Origin: Vanessa cardui
Taxonomy: Eukaryota; Arthropoda; Insecta; Lepidoptera; Nymphalidae
Assembly (NCBI RefSeq): GCF_905220365.1
Contig: NC_061129.1
Location: 4,526,803 to 4,590,802 of the forward strand
Reading direction: 5' to 3'
DNA length: 64,000 nt
Within the stretch, counting starts at the first letter, position 1, and every line of letters begins with the position of its first letter. A program made the translations under genes and the position numbers. The notes below the pieces were generated by a model, which saw nothing but the letters and a program-made list of their open reading frames with translations, did not search any database and had not been told where the DNA came from. Positions 11,901 to 26,900 of the stretch are shown here, piece after piece.

Positions 11901-14900
11901 TACAGGTTGTTGTTGTTGTATTCATTTAGAACATCCAACAAAAAGAAACAAAAGTTATAATATAAAAAAAGTAATTTCCAAATTAATATTAAGACATGAT
12001 AAAAAAAGTTTTCTAGGTCTATACGCAGGGGAATTACAAATTATAAAATAAAATAAAATTTAATTTGAAAAGATAAAGTTATAATAATATTATAATAGAT
12101 AGTTAGCTAATTTGGATAATTAATAATATTTATCGCCACTGACAGTGACGGATCGAGTAACGAAATATATGTACGTAATACCGACATCTATATCAGTATA
12201 TATATTTGTATATATTATAATTCTGCGTCATGCCTCGGGCAGTATATGAGCAAAATATTATTTTTTATCTTTAACAATCGTCAAAAAAGCGGTTGCTCTG
12301 AAATAGTCGGTATATGTATTTTATTTATATTTAATGTTGATAATTATTTTTGTGTTTGGTGCACTAGATAAAGCCGTTTGACGTGACGTTTTTAATTCAA
12401 TACGTTTATTCATCCATTTAAACTTTTTGTTCTATCGAAAAATATACTAAAATACGCACGAGACGCAGGCGAATAATAAAAGCAGCTGGTTATATATCCA
12501 TAATGAATACATTCATACTTACTAATATATTTTATACGAACGTTTAGACATTCAATACATTTATTAGAGGAGGAAACCTGAGTATATATCTGAGAACCTT
12601 CCTTTTTGGAGCGGTTATTTACGATATCGGTTGCAGTTCCTACTGGATATAGGTCGTAAATCTTTCCGGAACGGAGCCAAAAGCCACGGGAGACAATAAA
12701 AGAATAGGGAGCGCCGCGGGGCGTGGGCTGGTTTCAAGTTATGAATATGATCTCGTGTGCCTAGTGAGTGATGCGCGTATCCACGTAGCGTAATGTGACG
12801 CGGAAGACGACAATGGAGGCAACGGGCCGAGGATCCGGCACGTCTCGTTCACGCTCCATCAGCTGATTTGTTATAGGGTCATAAAATATGTTTTCAGATT
12901 ACCGTACAATAAAAATTGATAAAATTGTTGTAGCTGATATTGAAACCGGTATACTCATATACGTTCTACCTTTATCCCCTTGCAATATTTCTATGATCGA
13001 TATTGGTAAAACCTCTATCAGGTATTAGATCATACATTTTGGATCCAAATGTATTTAAAGTGTATGTTAAAAGTACAAAACCCACATATGTATAAGATAC
13101 TGAAAAACAACAGTACAACAACACTCTTGAAAATTAAAATGTAGTAAAATGTATTATAAAAATTTGAATCGAAGAACATTCTGGAAAGAAATCTTAAAAT
13201 TTTACAACACCTCGTAATTAGGAAGTTTAAAATATTTAATACGACATAACTCATTACGATAAAAATTAAAAGACAAACGCGAGATAATGTGTTAATTTGT
13301 CGTTCGTTTGCTCAATGATAATAATAGATAAGACTCGTGTAAGATTCGTGAGGCGCGTCGACGTCGGCTACGTGTCAACAGGCAAGTGTTATAATTAACA
13401 GAATGGAATTTATATCAACGTGCGTTGTACAAACATTTTAATTACATACAATATAATAACGATACAAGAGTGACAAACAGTCTTGTTTTATACAACAACA
13501 GCCTGTTAATTCTCACTGCTGGGCTAAAGGCCTCCGCTCCCTTTGAGGAGAAAGTTTGGAACATATTCCACCACGCTGTTCCAATGCGGGTTGGTGGAAC
13601 TTGTTTTAGAATCACTTTGAAATATAGAAAGTAAACGAACTGACAAACGAACTTACAGTACAAAAATCCACACAATTTTATATATTCACAATCACTACAC
13701 GCAATAAAACAAAGCCCGCCACGCCTGTATGTATCTTTGTTTCTTTGTCTGATCGTGATATATCCAACATATTTAACAATACCGAATCATTCGTGTACAC
13801 AGTTTAAGTGCATTGGTTATTTCGATAATAATTCGTAACGATGAAAGAGTCGACGTAACGTGCGAGGCTTAAACCAATATCTTTACTAATACATAATAAG
13901 TCTTTTTATATAAACCTATACTGTCCCCTTGCAATATAATAAGATCTCAAAGTAGATTATTATTTTTATCCTTGGCTGTATCATAAGTAGAAAATTAATT
14001 GTAAAACCAAAGCAAAATATAAATGAAAATATCGGTACAGAAACGATTTAATCACAAAATAATGAACCATTAATAAAACCTTTCCTTGGACAGCCCTAAC
14101 GAAATTCACCTCTTCGGAAGCTGTGGCCACATGAAGTACACCGCCATTATTATATACGATGAGTGCCGGTTACGAGGGAGTGGAAAATGATATTAATAAT
14201 GCTATTTCGTATTATTAATGCCGCAACAGGAATCAATTTAATGCGTATAATGTTATGTAAACAAACCGATCGTATCAAAATAGCTCGCTTATTTCATTTA
14301 AGCACACTTAAGACGCCTCAATTGTGGAATGCTAAAGATAAACAATGTTTTTCGTTATGATAACTGTGTTCCGTACTTGGAATTGCTTTAATAAGTATCA
14401 ATAATTCATCCAAGATTGATGTATTATTTAGTTATTTTAAAGGGACACGCTATGATCACGTTAATGAATATGAAATAACAAGATAGTCGTGTGTATACTT
14501 TTTATTCGCTGTTCGATTATACGATAACATGATAATAATTTAAAATTTTTGCGTCCTTTTATCTACAAGAACATCGCCAATAAACAACATTCGATAAAAA
14601 ATAATACTGTAAACAAATATGTTAACTTTTTATGTTTTCAAAATATACTAATTCTTTTTAATAAATAAGGTTGACGTTTTTATATATTGAATCAAATATA
14701 AAACCAGCCTGTAGGAGTGCAGACGAAACTTTAAACACAGGAATAAAGAAGTACAATTTATTGGAAGATGAATTATTTCCTTTTCTCAGTTTATTAGATG
14801 CATCACGTAGGTATGCTCGTTGCCATGACGACGCAAGGCGTCAGGTCAAAGACCTCTCCGTCGCGACATCCCAAGTAAAACAAGAATGTTGAACTATTAA

Positions 14901-17900
14901 TCTAAGAGAACTTTAAATAAGGGTATAATATCCAAGACTAGCCGAAAGTCTCGCACAGTCAACGAGACAGACTGAAAACAGCACCCCAAAGTTATATTAA
15001 TTATAAGTTGATTCATTAACCGCACTCTATTGTATAAAATTTGGCCAACGTGTTCACACTTAAATAACGAGTTGGCCCAACCTGTCATAGACCAATTAGA
15101 CCTTTCAACACTTATTACTTTCAACATTTTAAAATAATTAAACTACTCATCTACATATTGTAGCTTGTGTATTTTTTTCCTCTTCATAATCGACTTTAAA
15201 TGACATTTTTAAATTATTGAATAATTGCCAGAAAGAGAAATAATTTTGAAACGAACAAAAGGCTTTGTATTAGTGAACAGTAACAAGGGGTAGGTTCATT
15301 GGTTTAACTAATTCAAGTCTAAGGTTCCCATGGCAACGCATGGAGGGCGACCGCCCTACCTTCTATCCTACCTAAATAATCTTCCGATCTATATTTGTTG
15401 GCACTTTTTTTTTTCAAAAGTACTTAAAATAAAAATGTGTAAATAAAGCTTAACTAACGATTTATATTCAACTATCATATTAGGTAAACAAGGATAATAA
15501 ATGTTAATATTGACAATGTTTCTAATGACTAAATCAACAGTCAATTAGAAAATGTCAACTAAATTCATATCTAAAATGGTAATCGTTTATTTTAGGGGCA
15601 AATATTCCTCTAAAATGTCAATATCCATTGGAACTTCGACACTCGAACTTTTCAATCAGGGACGAATTAATTCACTCCAGTCGTGTACCGAAATCAATAT
15701 TATTCGAAGAGAGAAGAAAATGTAGGGATCCTTGTAAGTGCGATGACAAAACTCTTGTAGCGTATATATCTCTCTGTCCCTTACTTTGGACTTATCTACG
15801 GATTTGTTTTTACAGAGGAGCTTTGGATAAATCTTTAGGGAGGCTCAAGCCACATAAGGATAGAATTAGACATGCTTAAGATCCCGGACCGCTTATCCTT
15901 AAAGTGATAGGATAAAACGCAAGGGATTCAGAGTATGGAGCTATAAACGGTGTCTTTATTTTGTTCAATTTACAAAACTAGCACAGTCTTCAAACAAAAC
16001 AATGAAAGAAATGAAATGAATATGCCTAGACCATTCATACTTAAAACAAAAAACAAACCGAGTATTTAGACGGCAAAGAAAAAAGTTTTCTAATAACAAT
16101 ACAACGGAATAACAACAAAGTTACGTTTCATTTATATTAGCGATAAGAATAATTTTCCGTGACGTGTCCATCGAGTTTGTTCGCCTTACGACATAAGTTA
16201 GTGTCGACTTCTCCTCATTTGTCATCGGGGAGTGCACGGGACTGACAGCCGTACTAATCTTGACAGCGAAATTAGCCCTCCGAGGCTAGTACGTCGAAGG
16301 AAATTTCTTTAGACGCGGAAACACACTCAGAAACTTACACTCTTCGGGGATAGTATTAACTATCCCTAAAGAGTTTAGGTGAGTCAGGCAGAGTATATAT
16401 TAATCATAAACTTTGAAAACAGCGTCATTATTTATATCGTAATAGGCTTAATATGTTTAAGTTTATATGCTAACTGTTCATTAAAATAATATAAAGTTTA
16501 TTCACCCATTTAAACAAACAAAATTAGCCAAAAGTCGACTTAAAACGTAAAAGCAAGTATAAAAAGTCGGTATACGTGTTACACGCAAACTGACCGTATA
16601 TTTTTATATGGCAGCGAGTAAAGTCAGTCAAAACTTAAATGGTTCGCGGCTAATGAAGTATAATAAAATTTGACTGCAAAGCAGAATGAACAGACGGATT
16701 CGGTTCATAAAGTATTTTATTGGTTCTATAAAATTGACTATGCACGTCTACGACTTTGTCGGTTACGGATTTCGTTCGAACATTTCGAGTGCACCTCTCG
16801 CGTGCTGCCGTAAAACCGTCGGTGCCATCATCCCATAAAATCCCTGTGAGGGCCCTCAAAGCTTTTTCACCATAAGTTGGATTTTACAAACGAATGTATA
16901 TAGAGTAAACATCTATTTACTTTCTAGTTACAAGTTGATAACTGGAATGTCGAAGTTTATGTTTAATTTAGTGTTTATACTAGCTGAACCTACGACTTTA
17001 CGACTGCACGAAATTTTTAAAACTTGCACGGAAATCGTCAACCACATTTTACCCCCTTGAGGAGTGAATTTCAAAAAGTAGCCTGTGCTCTTACCTGAGA
17101 CTCAAACTCTCTCCATACCAAACTTCTATATCTAAATCGATTTAAATCTAAATCGCTTCAGCGCTTCAAGCGTGAACAGTTTACAGACAGAATAACTTTC
17201 GCATTTATAATATTAGTATAGATACGACTCGATAATGTAAAAAAACGATTCAGACGTCATTTATTTTTCTATAATAGGTTAGATGGAGTCGAGAGCGTCG
17301 CGACACTATTGTTATACAAAATTAATGTGTCTGGCTACTTTTACGCTACGTAAAAATAAAGCAAACCATGTTTACGATAAAGTGGTTTCATGACGAGCCG
17401 TTTCGTGATTCACTCTTTGGTGTAGTTTTTATTTGATAATAAACGCCGACTGAATTAAATTCAAGTAAAAAATTTAAATCCCAAGATAGAAACGCCAACA
17501 ATGTTATTTGCTACATTACCCGCAACTTTTTGAATAGACGCTGTGGTTGCATTACTTTGTTAAAAATAAAAAATAAATCTTAACAGCAGTGCATACTCAC
17601 TTGACTTTGTATAAGATGTTATTCTCGAGCATTCGTTATGGGACTCGAATCACAATAAAGCATTCAAGTCTTATTGACAATTTTCAAATAAAATATCGAG
17701 ACATAAATATTTAAACCGCCTTTTGATATTTATTGAGTCTGAGTCTGAAGCGAAATACTTATTTATATACTATGAATAATATATTCATTCATAAAAAAAA
17801 TCAATAAAATATATAGGTATGAATTGTCAATCTCACGAAACAAGTTTTTATTTATGTGTGCTATGCTACATAGCTTTAAACAAACAACTTATAAAAATGT

Positions 17901-20900
17901 CTAATAATAATAATAATAAGCAAACGCCTTTAAAGAGAAGATTGAGAGATTATTCCACCATGCCAATATTTATCATTATCAATTGATTTAATACATATCT
18001 CACAACAATCCGCCTAATATATCTAAATTTACTAGACGTATTTAAATAAACCGAAAAATACGAGACCAATTAAAACAACAAATTAGACCCTAGAAAAACT
18101 GATCAGTTATTCCAGCAATTTTCGGTCAAAATTATAGTATTTCGGGTAACTCGAGATTAATTACCATTATGCTACTAATATCATGACAACGCAAACAAAT
18201 GATGCATTACAGAATTTCCTAAATTTTCTTTAAATAGACTGTTTTTAATGGCACAAGCCAAACTAAATCATTTTCCTAGTTAATTGAGTGTGTTTATTGA
18301 CAAAACCACTATTGTCCTGACCCGTTATTCGAATACGGAACCTTCGAATTCGAAGCAAAAAAACTGCACAAGAAGTCTTGAAGTATTGTCTCTCGGGTCG
18401 AAAGCATATGCCTACTAAATAGCACTCGAGCAATTAAGTATTCAAATAGTAAAAACTTGATGTCACGCACTAGGAACCGTCTACTTGATGAACGGACAAT
18501 GACGATAATGGATATTTTATAGACGTTCCATAATCCTTGAAAGCGTAATTCGTTTTGGCAATAAATAAAAAGTAAGTAAAGTAAAGTAACAGCCTGTAAA
18601 TTTTCCACTGCTGGGATCAGGCCTTCTCTTCCATTAAGGTGAGGGTTTGTAACATATTCCTCCACGCTGTTCCAATGCAGGTTGGTGGAATGCACATGTG
18701 GCAGAATTTCGATGAAATTAGACACATGCAGGTTTCCTCACGATGCTTTCCTTCACCGCCGAGCACAAGATGAATTATAAACACAAATTAAGCACATATA
18801 TATAGTGGTGCTTGCCTGGGTTTGAACCCGCAATCATCGGTTAAGATGCACTCGTTCTAACCACTGGGCCATCTCGGTTCTAGCAATAATAAACAATACG
18901 GAAATTACATGCTATCCAGGAGAACTAACAAAAACGATTACATTTGTAATGTACGATATACATCTATCGAAATATCGTTAAAGATATAAATTGTTTTACG
19001 AGGTAGCGATGTATGGAAACCTTGAGAATTTAAACACGGCAATTTTGTAGAGATAACCCAGATACCTGTTTATGAGAGTACAGTCATGATGGATATGGTT
19101 TATTATGATATCGGTTATAAAGCGTTATCGTAAAATATACCATAATATGAATATTTTGATGCAGAAGCAACGGTTATATTAGTATGTAATTATAATATAT
19201 TATTAGAGCGCTGTCCGGTTTGCGAAGCGTAAGTTAAACATTAAAAAAAATTTAGGATAATATAATTTAACAAAAGAGTAATAACTTACGTTATATATTT
19301 TAATCTGTGAGATCTTTGACATATTTATATACATGTCAATAACAAAGCGTGTTCTAACAAACGTATAGGTTTTTGCATATATAATATTCAGGTTTTCTAT
19401 TAATTATTATAATGAAATAGTAATGATAATCTATGGATATAAAAGCGATACACCACTAACTGATTAATCAAAAAATCTCAGAAACTATAACACCTACAAA
19501 AAAAGTTGAAATTGAAATTAGTGGTTAGGTTCTTATTAGTGTGTAGACATGCGCTAAGAACGATTTAACGAAAGTCTACCCTTAATCGTGTGTCGAAAGT
19601 ATGTATTTGTAATTTTCGCGCGGGTGGAGCCGCCGAATCAGGCTAGTATTTTATCTAAATATCCGTCATTTTATGAAATGGTAGGCAGACCTGTAAATAT
19701 ACTAATGGTAAATGATTACAGTAAACAGCTACATGTCCCATAACATTGGCGCTACGATATGTATATATTGACCATTCCTTACAACAGCAATGCGCAGCAA
19801 ACCATTTATATATGTATGTAAGATTTTTTGTGCATGTAGTTGCTCCCAATACTATATTGCTGTTTGACGGTAGAAAATATGATGAGTAGGAGGTACCTAC
19901 ATAGTCGGCTTAAACAAATCCCTACCACCAAGTAAATAAACAACTTACAGCATCTTTTTATTAGATAACTAATAGTCGCCCGCGGCTTCACTGGCGTTTT
20001 AGGGTGTTGGTTGGTAGGCAAAAGGGTAAGGGTAAGGGTTGGTAGGTAGTGTTTGGAGTTCAATTTTGCTTCATACCAAATTTCATCACATTCAATTCAG
20101 CGGTTTGGTCGTGAAAGAGCGACAGACAGACAGAGTTAATTTCACATTTATAATTTTATAATATAGATTTAAATATTTACTATTCAAATACATTATCATT
20201 ATCTACATATATATTACAAGTAGAAAATTAAACAAGTCTTGGATCTATTTTCGCATCGTATAAAAGCAATCTGATACGTACGTACGTTTTACGGCCCAAT
20301 TTTATTTGAAGATAAACTTCAATCCAAGTACCTCGTATGAGAATGTTATTATTCTAATCACATTGTAACGGGTGAGCGAGTTTTTTTGATGTATTCAGAT
20401 AATATTGGGTTAGGGTATTGTAGCAAATATAGAGGTATGCTTGTTTGGAAAGGATACCGCCGACTCACGTATTAGTCTTTACTCTAGTCACGAATTCAAA
20501 CATATATGAGTAAATGAAAATTGAAAAGTATGACCTTCGATTAAAATATTGAAATTTAATTTTTGTTTGTTCAACTAAACTATTCAATCAAAAACAGACT
20601 GTTTTTGACAACTTTCCAAGAATGTAATTAAACTGTTTTCAATTTCGTATTCATTTACAGTAAAGCCTTACAATATATTAACTTTAAAATTAAATGCAGA
20701 GACTAAAATAACACAAAGAAATTGGTTTGTATTATAGTTTTGCCATGACATGTAATTTAAAACCGTTCATAGTTTAAATGTTCCCACAATACGTTTTATT
20801 TTTATGTCTATATCTTTCAACATACTAAGTAATAGTAACATTAGCAACAAATCTTATTCTTATATGAGCATGAATGTAAAAAATATAAGAGTAATTGTTT

Positions 20901-23900
20901 ACATTTATACAAAAGCAGTTTCTTAATGAAAAAATAAAAGTCGAAATAACGGTATTCAAAATCGGTACATTCTTACCTATAAAGAGTTTTAATAGCAAAC
21001 TAATTATTAATAAGTCAATACCGTCTTTAAACACTGGACCACTTGTTTTCTCATTTAAGTATCGTCGTTTATCACGCAACATTAAGTGTGATGCCGGTAT
21101 CATTAATCACAACTTGAATCGTACAAAGCAATGAATATTCCGATTTTATTGCTATTCTTTTATTTCGCGACACTTTAAGGGGTAGATAAATTATCCGCGG
21201 GGAGGAAAATAACTTTACGATTAACTTTTGTAATAAATAAAACGGCTATTTTATAATTGAATTTACAAAACACAGGACGAAACATTAATTACCGTAATAT
21301 TTCTTACTTCAAAAATGACATACTTACTGCCATTCAAACTTTCATCCCCTTTTTATGCTGCGCAACGAATGAATTTTAAGAAATAATTTCTTAGTGAGCA
21401 TCTAGCTAACATAAAGAACTTCCATGCAATTTCTTATGTTGGTACCTTGACTCACAAGCAGTTAGTCAGTCAGCTTTACACTTTTATTTAGTAGATTAGA
21501 CATAATTCCAAGTGATTTCTGTAATTTTTTAACTATGACGCTCACCAACTTAACACCGGATCGTGACAAATATTTTTTTAAATAAGTGTCCGTAGCCTAT
21601 TGCTTTATTTTTGTTTTGCTTGCATTTCCTGACCCCGAGATAAAAGTAGATAAGTGGGACCCGTTGAATTGACTTAAGAAGCATGAAAGGTCGACTTTTT
21701 TAATTACGTCACTCAAAATTTTTTGCAGAGATATTCGACTAAAATGGTAGATCTCGACTAAAAGTCGTAGATTACAAACGCCTTATTTTAAGCCTCTTAA
21801 GTACTAAAGAACATAATTTATGTTTAAAATTTACGCAGTAAAAAAAACTTGCATATCTCTAGATGGACATGGATCCCGGAAATGGGACATTTAAGATAAG
21901 TTACTTATAGAAACCTTATAACTTCTTCTGTACTGTTCTGGTGGGAATAGAAGTAAAATATTATCGATATATTATTTTTTATTCACATTCAATTATGAGA
22001 TTGGATATATATTCCATATTCGCTTTACCTAAGGGGATGCCTCGAAAAGATTCAAATGCGATTAGAGCACCTTTGTTTTCTTTTTGTATAGTTCATCTGT
22101 CTTATTTTTATAGGACTTGTGTTTTGTGTGTGTAGTCGAGGTATAGTGTAGGGTCCAGTAGATCAAATTATATAAACACCACAGCACTATAGCGAGTTAT
22201 TATCATCTAGTGTTCGACAATGGAGGAAAACAAAATCTTACGCATTATGTCTCGCATATCTCTCAATACGAAACATCGTGCTTCTAAAAATAAGCCACAA
22301 AAGGAAAATTAAACTGTTACTTAACTTTATTGTGCGTGCAATAAACGATATTTATTATTTTCACCATTCAACAACAGACCTCATTCAGCGTAGAACACAA
22401 CAAACGAATGATATTATTATTATTAAAATACCGTCAGAACGCCGCGCCATTAATCTGCTTCGTGCCATTAGCTCAGTGGCAAACTATTGCCGATATGAAT
22501 TAAGATCATGTCGTTCGTATACAATGATACTAGTCCTTGACCCATCACAGCCGGTCCGTGCACTTTTACTATTCGAAACATTGCACAGTCAGATCATGAA
22601 TAATCCTGTGTACCTACTAACCATTTTGAATACAATGAAAACTCGCACAAGTAACCATAATTCGTAGTCGTCACTTCGTGTACAGTTACGGAATTATAAT
22701 AAGGTAGATGATGGTTTATGTTTACAAACAAAATGTAAAGAAAATTACACGGAGTAAAATTATATTCAAATAGAATCGGAATTTGGGAGCAATAAAACTA
22801 ATTAATTCTGAAATGGTTAAATATTAAGTAGCCAATATTCTAAGATCACAATGCGATGTTATTTTAATCTCACCATAATCATGGGAACCGTAATGTGCCT
22901 GAAATATGTCAAGCATTACTCGATAATGTAAGTGAAATCGTAATCGTCAATAATAATAATAATAATACCATTGATACTTTCAATTAATTTCTAACAATAT
23001 CCTTATTGAATTTGTTGTATTGTTTCCACGAGTACGCATACATCGAACTAAAGCTAACATAATAATAATAATGAATCATTAAACCGTACCGTAACATAAA
23101 TTTTATTAGCAACAGATACTCACGATTTCATAAGGTTATATGTCTCTTCGCAAGCGAGGCTATGACAGTTTTCGGTATTTGAATAGTGCCCGGGTTATCA
23201 TAAATTTTGGTATCGAATAACTTACGAATATTATGTAAATGTGTATACTGCAGAGTATTTTCGTCACGCTACCACGTGCGAACGGTTGTACAGAATTCAA
23301 TAAAATATTACATTGAAAAATGGATCTTTGTATACCGATTTGAGATTAAGTGATCGATTGAAATACTATCGTAAAAAATGTCATATCATCATTACATAGT
23401 ATAAAACAAGGTCACTTACTGCTGTCTGTCCCTATGTATGCTTAGATATTTAAAATCACGGAATGGATTATGATGCGTTTTTTTAAATAAATAGAGTGAT
23501 TCGAGAGGAAGGTTTTAGTATATAATACAAAAACAATATAAAAAAACACTGATAATTTTAGAAGTTTCTAATGTGATGTCATAAATAAACAAGTTATGTA
23601 TATTTAGTATCAGTATTGCACTTATGCGAAGCCGGGGCGGGTCGCTAGTAGATAATTTTTTTCGTAGAGTTCCATTTACAATTTGATGTAAACGCCACTG
23701 GATCACACAATACAGCACATTAACTTCTACACCGTACAACCGATCGCCATGACATTAGTATATAAATATATACATATGCAGCAACGTCAACTCTTTCGCT
23801 TATTGATTATAAAAGTAGAATACGTTTGAATAGAATTAACTGATACGAGTTAGTACATTTTCATACATGTATATATAAAGGTGCAATGCGATAGTGCTTA

Positions 23901-26900
23901 GCTTATCGTAATTACTTTTAATTTAAGAACAAACATTTTTCATATCACAAGATCGTACAATAGCGTGACAGAGAAGAGGCAAACCTGATAATTAATACAT
24001 ACTAATATGACAATAAAAATAACCTGTCATAAATACAATTATAAAATATTTAGTAAGACGAGATTGACACGCGTTATTTTCTTATGACATAATCGAACCT
24101 ATGACACACGATCACTCGGTTACGTGTTAGCCAAGCACAGAGAAGTACGAGTAAAACGGGACTCCCACGCACACGAGAGACGCATTATGCGTGGCTCTAC
24201 CCGCTTGTTATTGCCTCGTAAGTAGTTGTGATGTCGTTTTACTGCCCATTATTCCAGCGAATAGACACTCGTGCCGAAACTGTACTTTCTAATGTTAATA
24301 CAATGCATTATTACTTACGACTCTCGATTCATGACATTATCACCTTTTATTGGTACTTATTGTATAACTGCACCGTCTTGCTGATATTATATATAGTTAA
24401 GATGTATTATTTTTTATCTGTGAAATAATGTATATCAACCGATGTAAACGTACAAAATATATGATACATGTATTTAAAATAACCTAATATATAAAAGGAG
24501 GTTAGGAAATCGGTTATATTACCTCTTATGTTTGTTATTTACGAACTTGGTAAATCATTTTTTTTTTTTGTTTTGGACTATAAAATTACTACCTCTGCCG
24601 TCCGAATTAAATTCGTAGAAAAAAAATTGAAATCGGTTATATGTTTTCTAATAAAACGTTATAAACTAATACTAGAAGCACGTGTGCAAATACTTAATTC
24701 GATTACGCGAAATGGCGATTCAAAAGTGCTTGTAAGAGCCTACTTTAGTAAAATATAATTTATTTAATATACCCTATATTTAAAATAAAATAACTGATAC
24801 GTTCTAGTTAAGTTTAGTATGTAAGATTCATTGCAAACCAACGTACATAATAAATGATGAACCTTTCCAACAAATCAAGATATTTTCAGGATCGCTATAA
24901 AGTCGGTACTAGGGAAACATGGATTGATGGTAGCAACTCGATGGAACGAGATTGTGCATATTTTATCAACGACAAAGTTATGTGTTGAGGCGTGAGTATC
25001 ATACATTACTTCGGTACGGATTTATGTAATTGAATTGTTAATATATTTATTATGTTATCTACGTTAATATTGTTTCTGTTTATATTATTCGATACAAGAT
25101 TTTGTAGATGATAAAAAAGCGTGGAATTAATACCTGTTGACTTCCAGACAGGATGTATTAATTTAAATAATTGTATAACTAACATGACTGTATTTTTTTA
25201 AAATGTTGAAACAGAGTAACTACTAAGTTTCTTGCCGGTTCTTCTCGGTAGAATCTACTTTCCGAACCGGTGGTAGCTTCACTTAAATGTTAAATGACGA
25301 TTCAAAAGTGCTTGTAAAAGCCCACTTGAATAAAGTATATTTTGATTTTGATAGTGATTTTTGATTATATTTATTACTTGTACTGTAATCTATCAAAAAG
25401 TGATAATTGGATCGTGTTGTGCACAAATATATCAACAAATTGAAACTATTTTAATAGAATAATAAGCCTGTTAAATTATATACGTGTATTACTTTTTTAT
25501 GCAATTTATTTTAGATATATTTCATAACTTATATCTTTGCTCTTTTTAAACAAACTAACTTTTATTTTTTTATTGACTACTATAAATATTATTCACATTA
25601 CTACTAAACCTATTACTTTTATCATAAAACATAAAGATTTTAAGGGACACTAATATTTTCGGTAAAAGTAAAAACATTTCAAAAACAAATTATATTTTAA
25701 GGAATAATTAAATATGCTGATCAGTTATATTTTTGAGTCTTGCATAAAATATACAAGTCATTCTAACAAAGACTAAATATATATGATACTATTATCAAAT
25801 GCATGAATGCATTTTCATTTATGCTTAAAAATACCTTATCCAAATTGAATTTACGGTAAGCGAAGTAAGTAATAGTATGACTATAAATATCCAGTATAAA
25901 ACTTAGGAGCACAAAACGAAGTTTCAAAATTACAGTGTATTCAAAACTTTGTTGAAGTTTGAACTCAAAAGAAGGCAACAAATGGAATCCTATTGCTACA
26001 ATATGAAACTTGCGAACTGATCTTAACTCCTTTGTGTTGCCTAATGGCTCCATCCCGAGCCACACGAGGGGAATTGCTTGAAAGAAAATCTAACAGCAAT
26101 AGTGTAATGTTTCCTTGTTCGCGCGAGTATCGCGTGTGACCGCAACGTAACGGACCCGGTATCGCTCGGTGCATTTAGTACTTCTTAAAACGAACACGGG
26201 TTCAAGTAAGAGCATCGTATAATATATTCAATACTTGATTTAGAAAATTATATTCTATGAATTTGTTTTATTATAAATACGAATCATTTAATTGTACAAT
26301 CATTATCATAGAAAATCATAATCATTAAGACTAATTAAAATAATTAGTTTCTAATATAAAACCAAATCGTTTCAATTAAACCATTTTTGTAGCAAGGTCC
26401 TAACAATTTACTATTAATATTAATCTAAAAATACAAAAAGTATTCTGTATAAAAAAAATATTATACGTCCCTTAGATCTACTCATCCTACAAACCCAAAT
26501 TAAATAAATACATCAAATTGTATACGATAAAGTAATTTACAATAACAAATGTTTCATATAACGTCCCACGTTAAACGAAATACTAAAGAAATACGAGCGG
26601 CAGCTTGTAGGTTTTCACAAGTCGACGCCAACACGTGAACGAATCGCCAAAGGCTGGGAAAACATAATGTAAAGTCAACATTTAGAGCACAAGTCAAATA
26701 AACGAACGACGTCCGAGACTGGAAAAGCTTAAAGATTGTCACCCATTATTTTAAAACGAAAAGTATAGAGGGTTGAAAATTTCAACGAGATATATAAAAT
26801 TGGGTTGCAATCAGACTGAAAGGACGTTTCTTCCTTGTATTTACGAATAAAATATTTTAAAGTTCGCTGTGAAAGTTACGAGTATCTTGCTCTGACACTT

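Noticed and set aside
18309..18725. A 138-codon minus-strand open frame
   Set aside because: A large part of it reads through the inverted SINE at 18585-18883. The rest has no family resemblance.
22278..22667. A 129-codon plus-strand open frame
   Set aside because: No domain, no upstream promoter or splice context, and unremarkable AT-rich composition. It is antisense to the GckIII intron. Kept out for lack of support.
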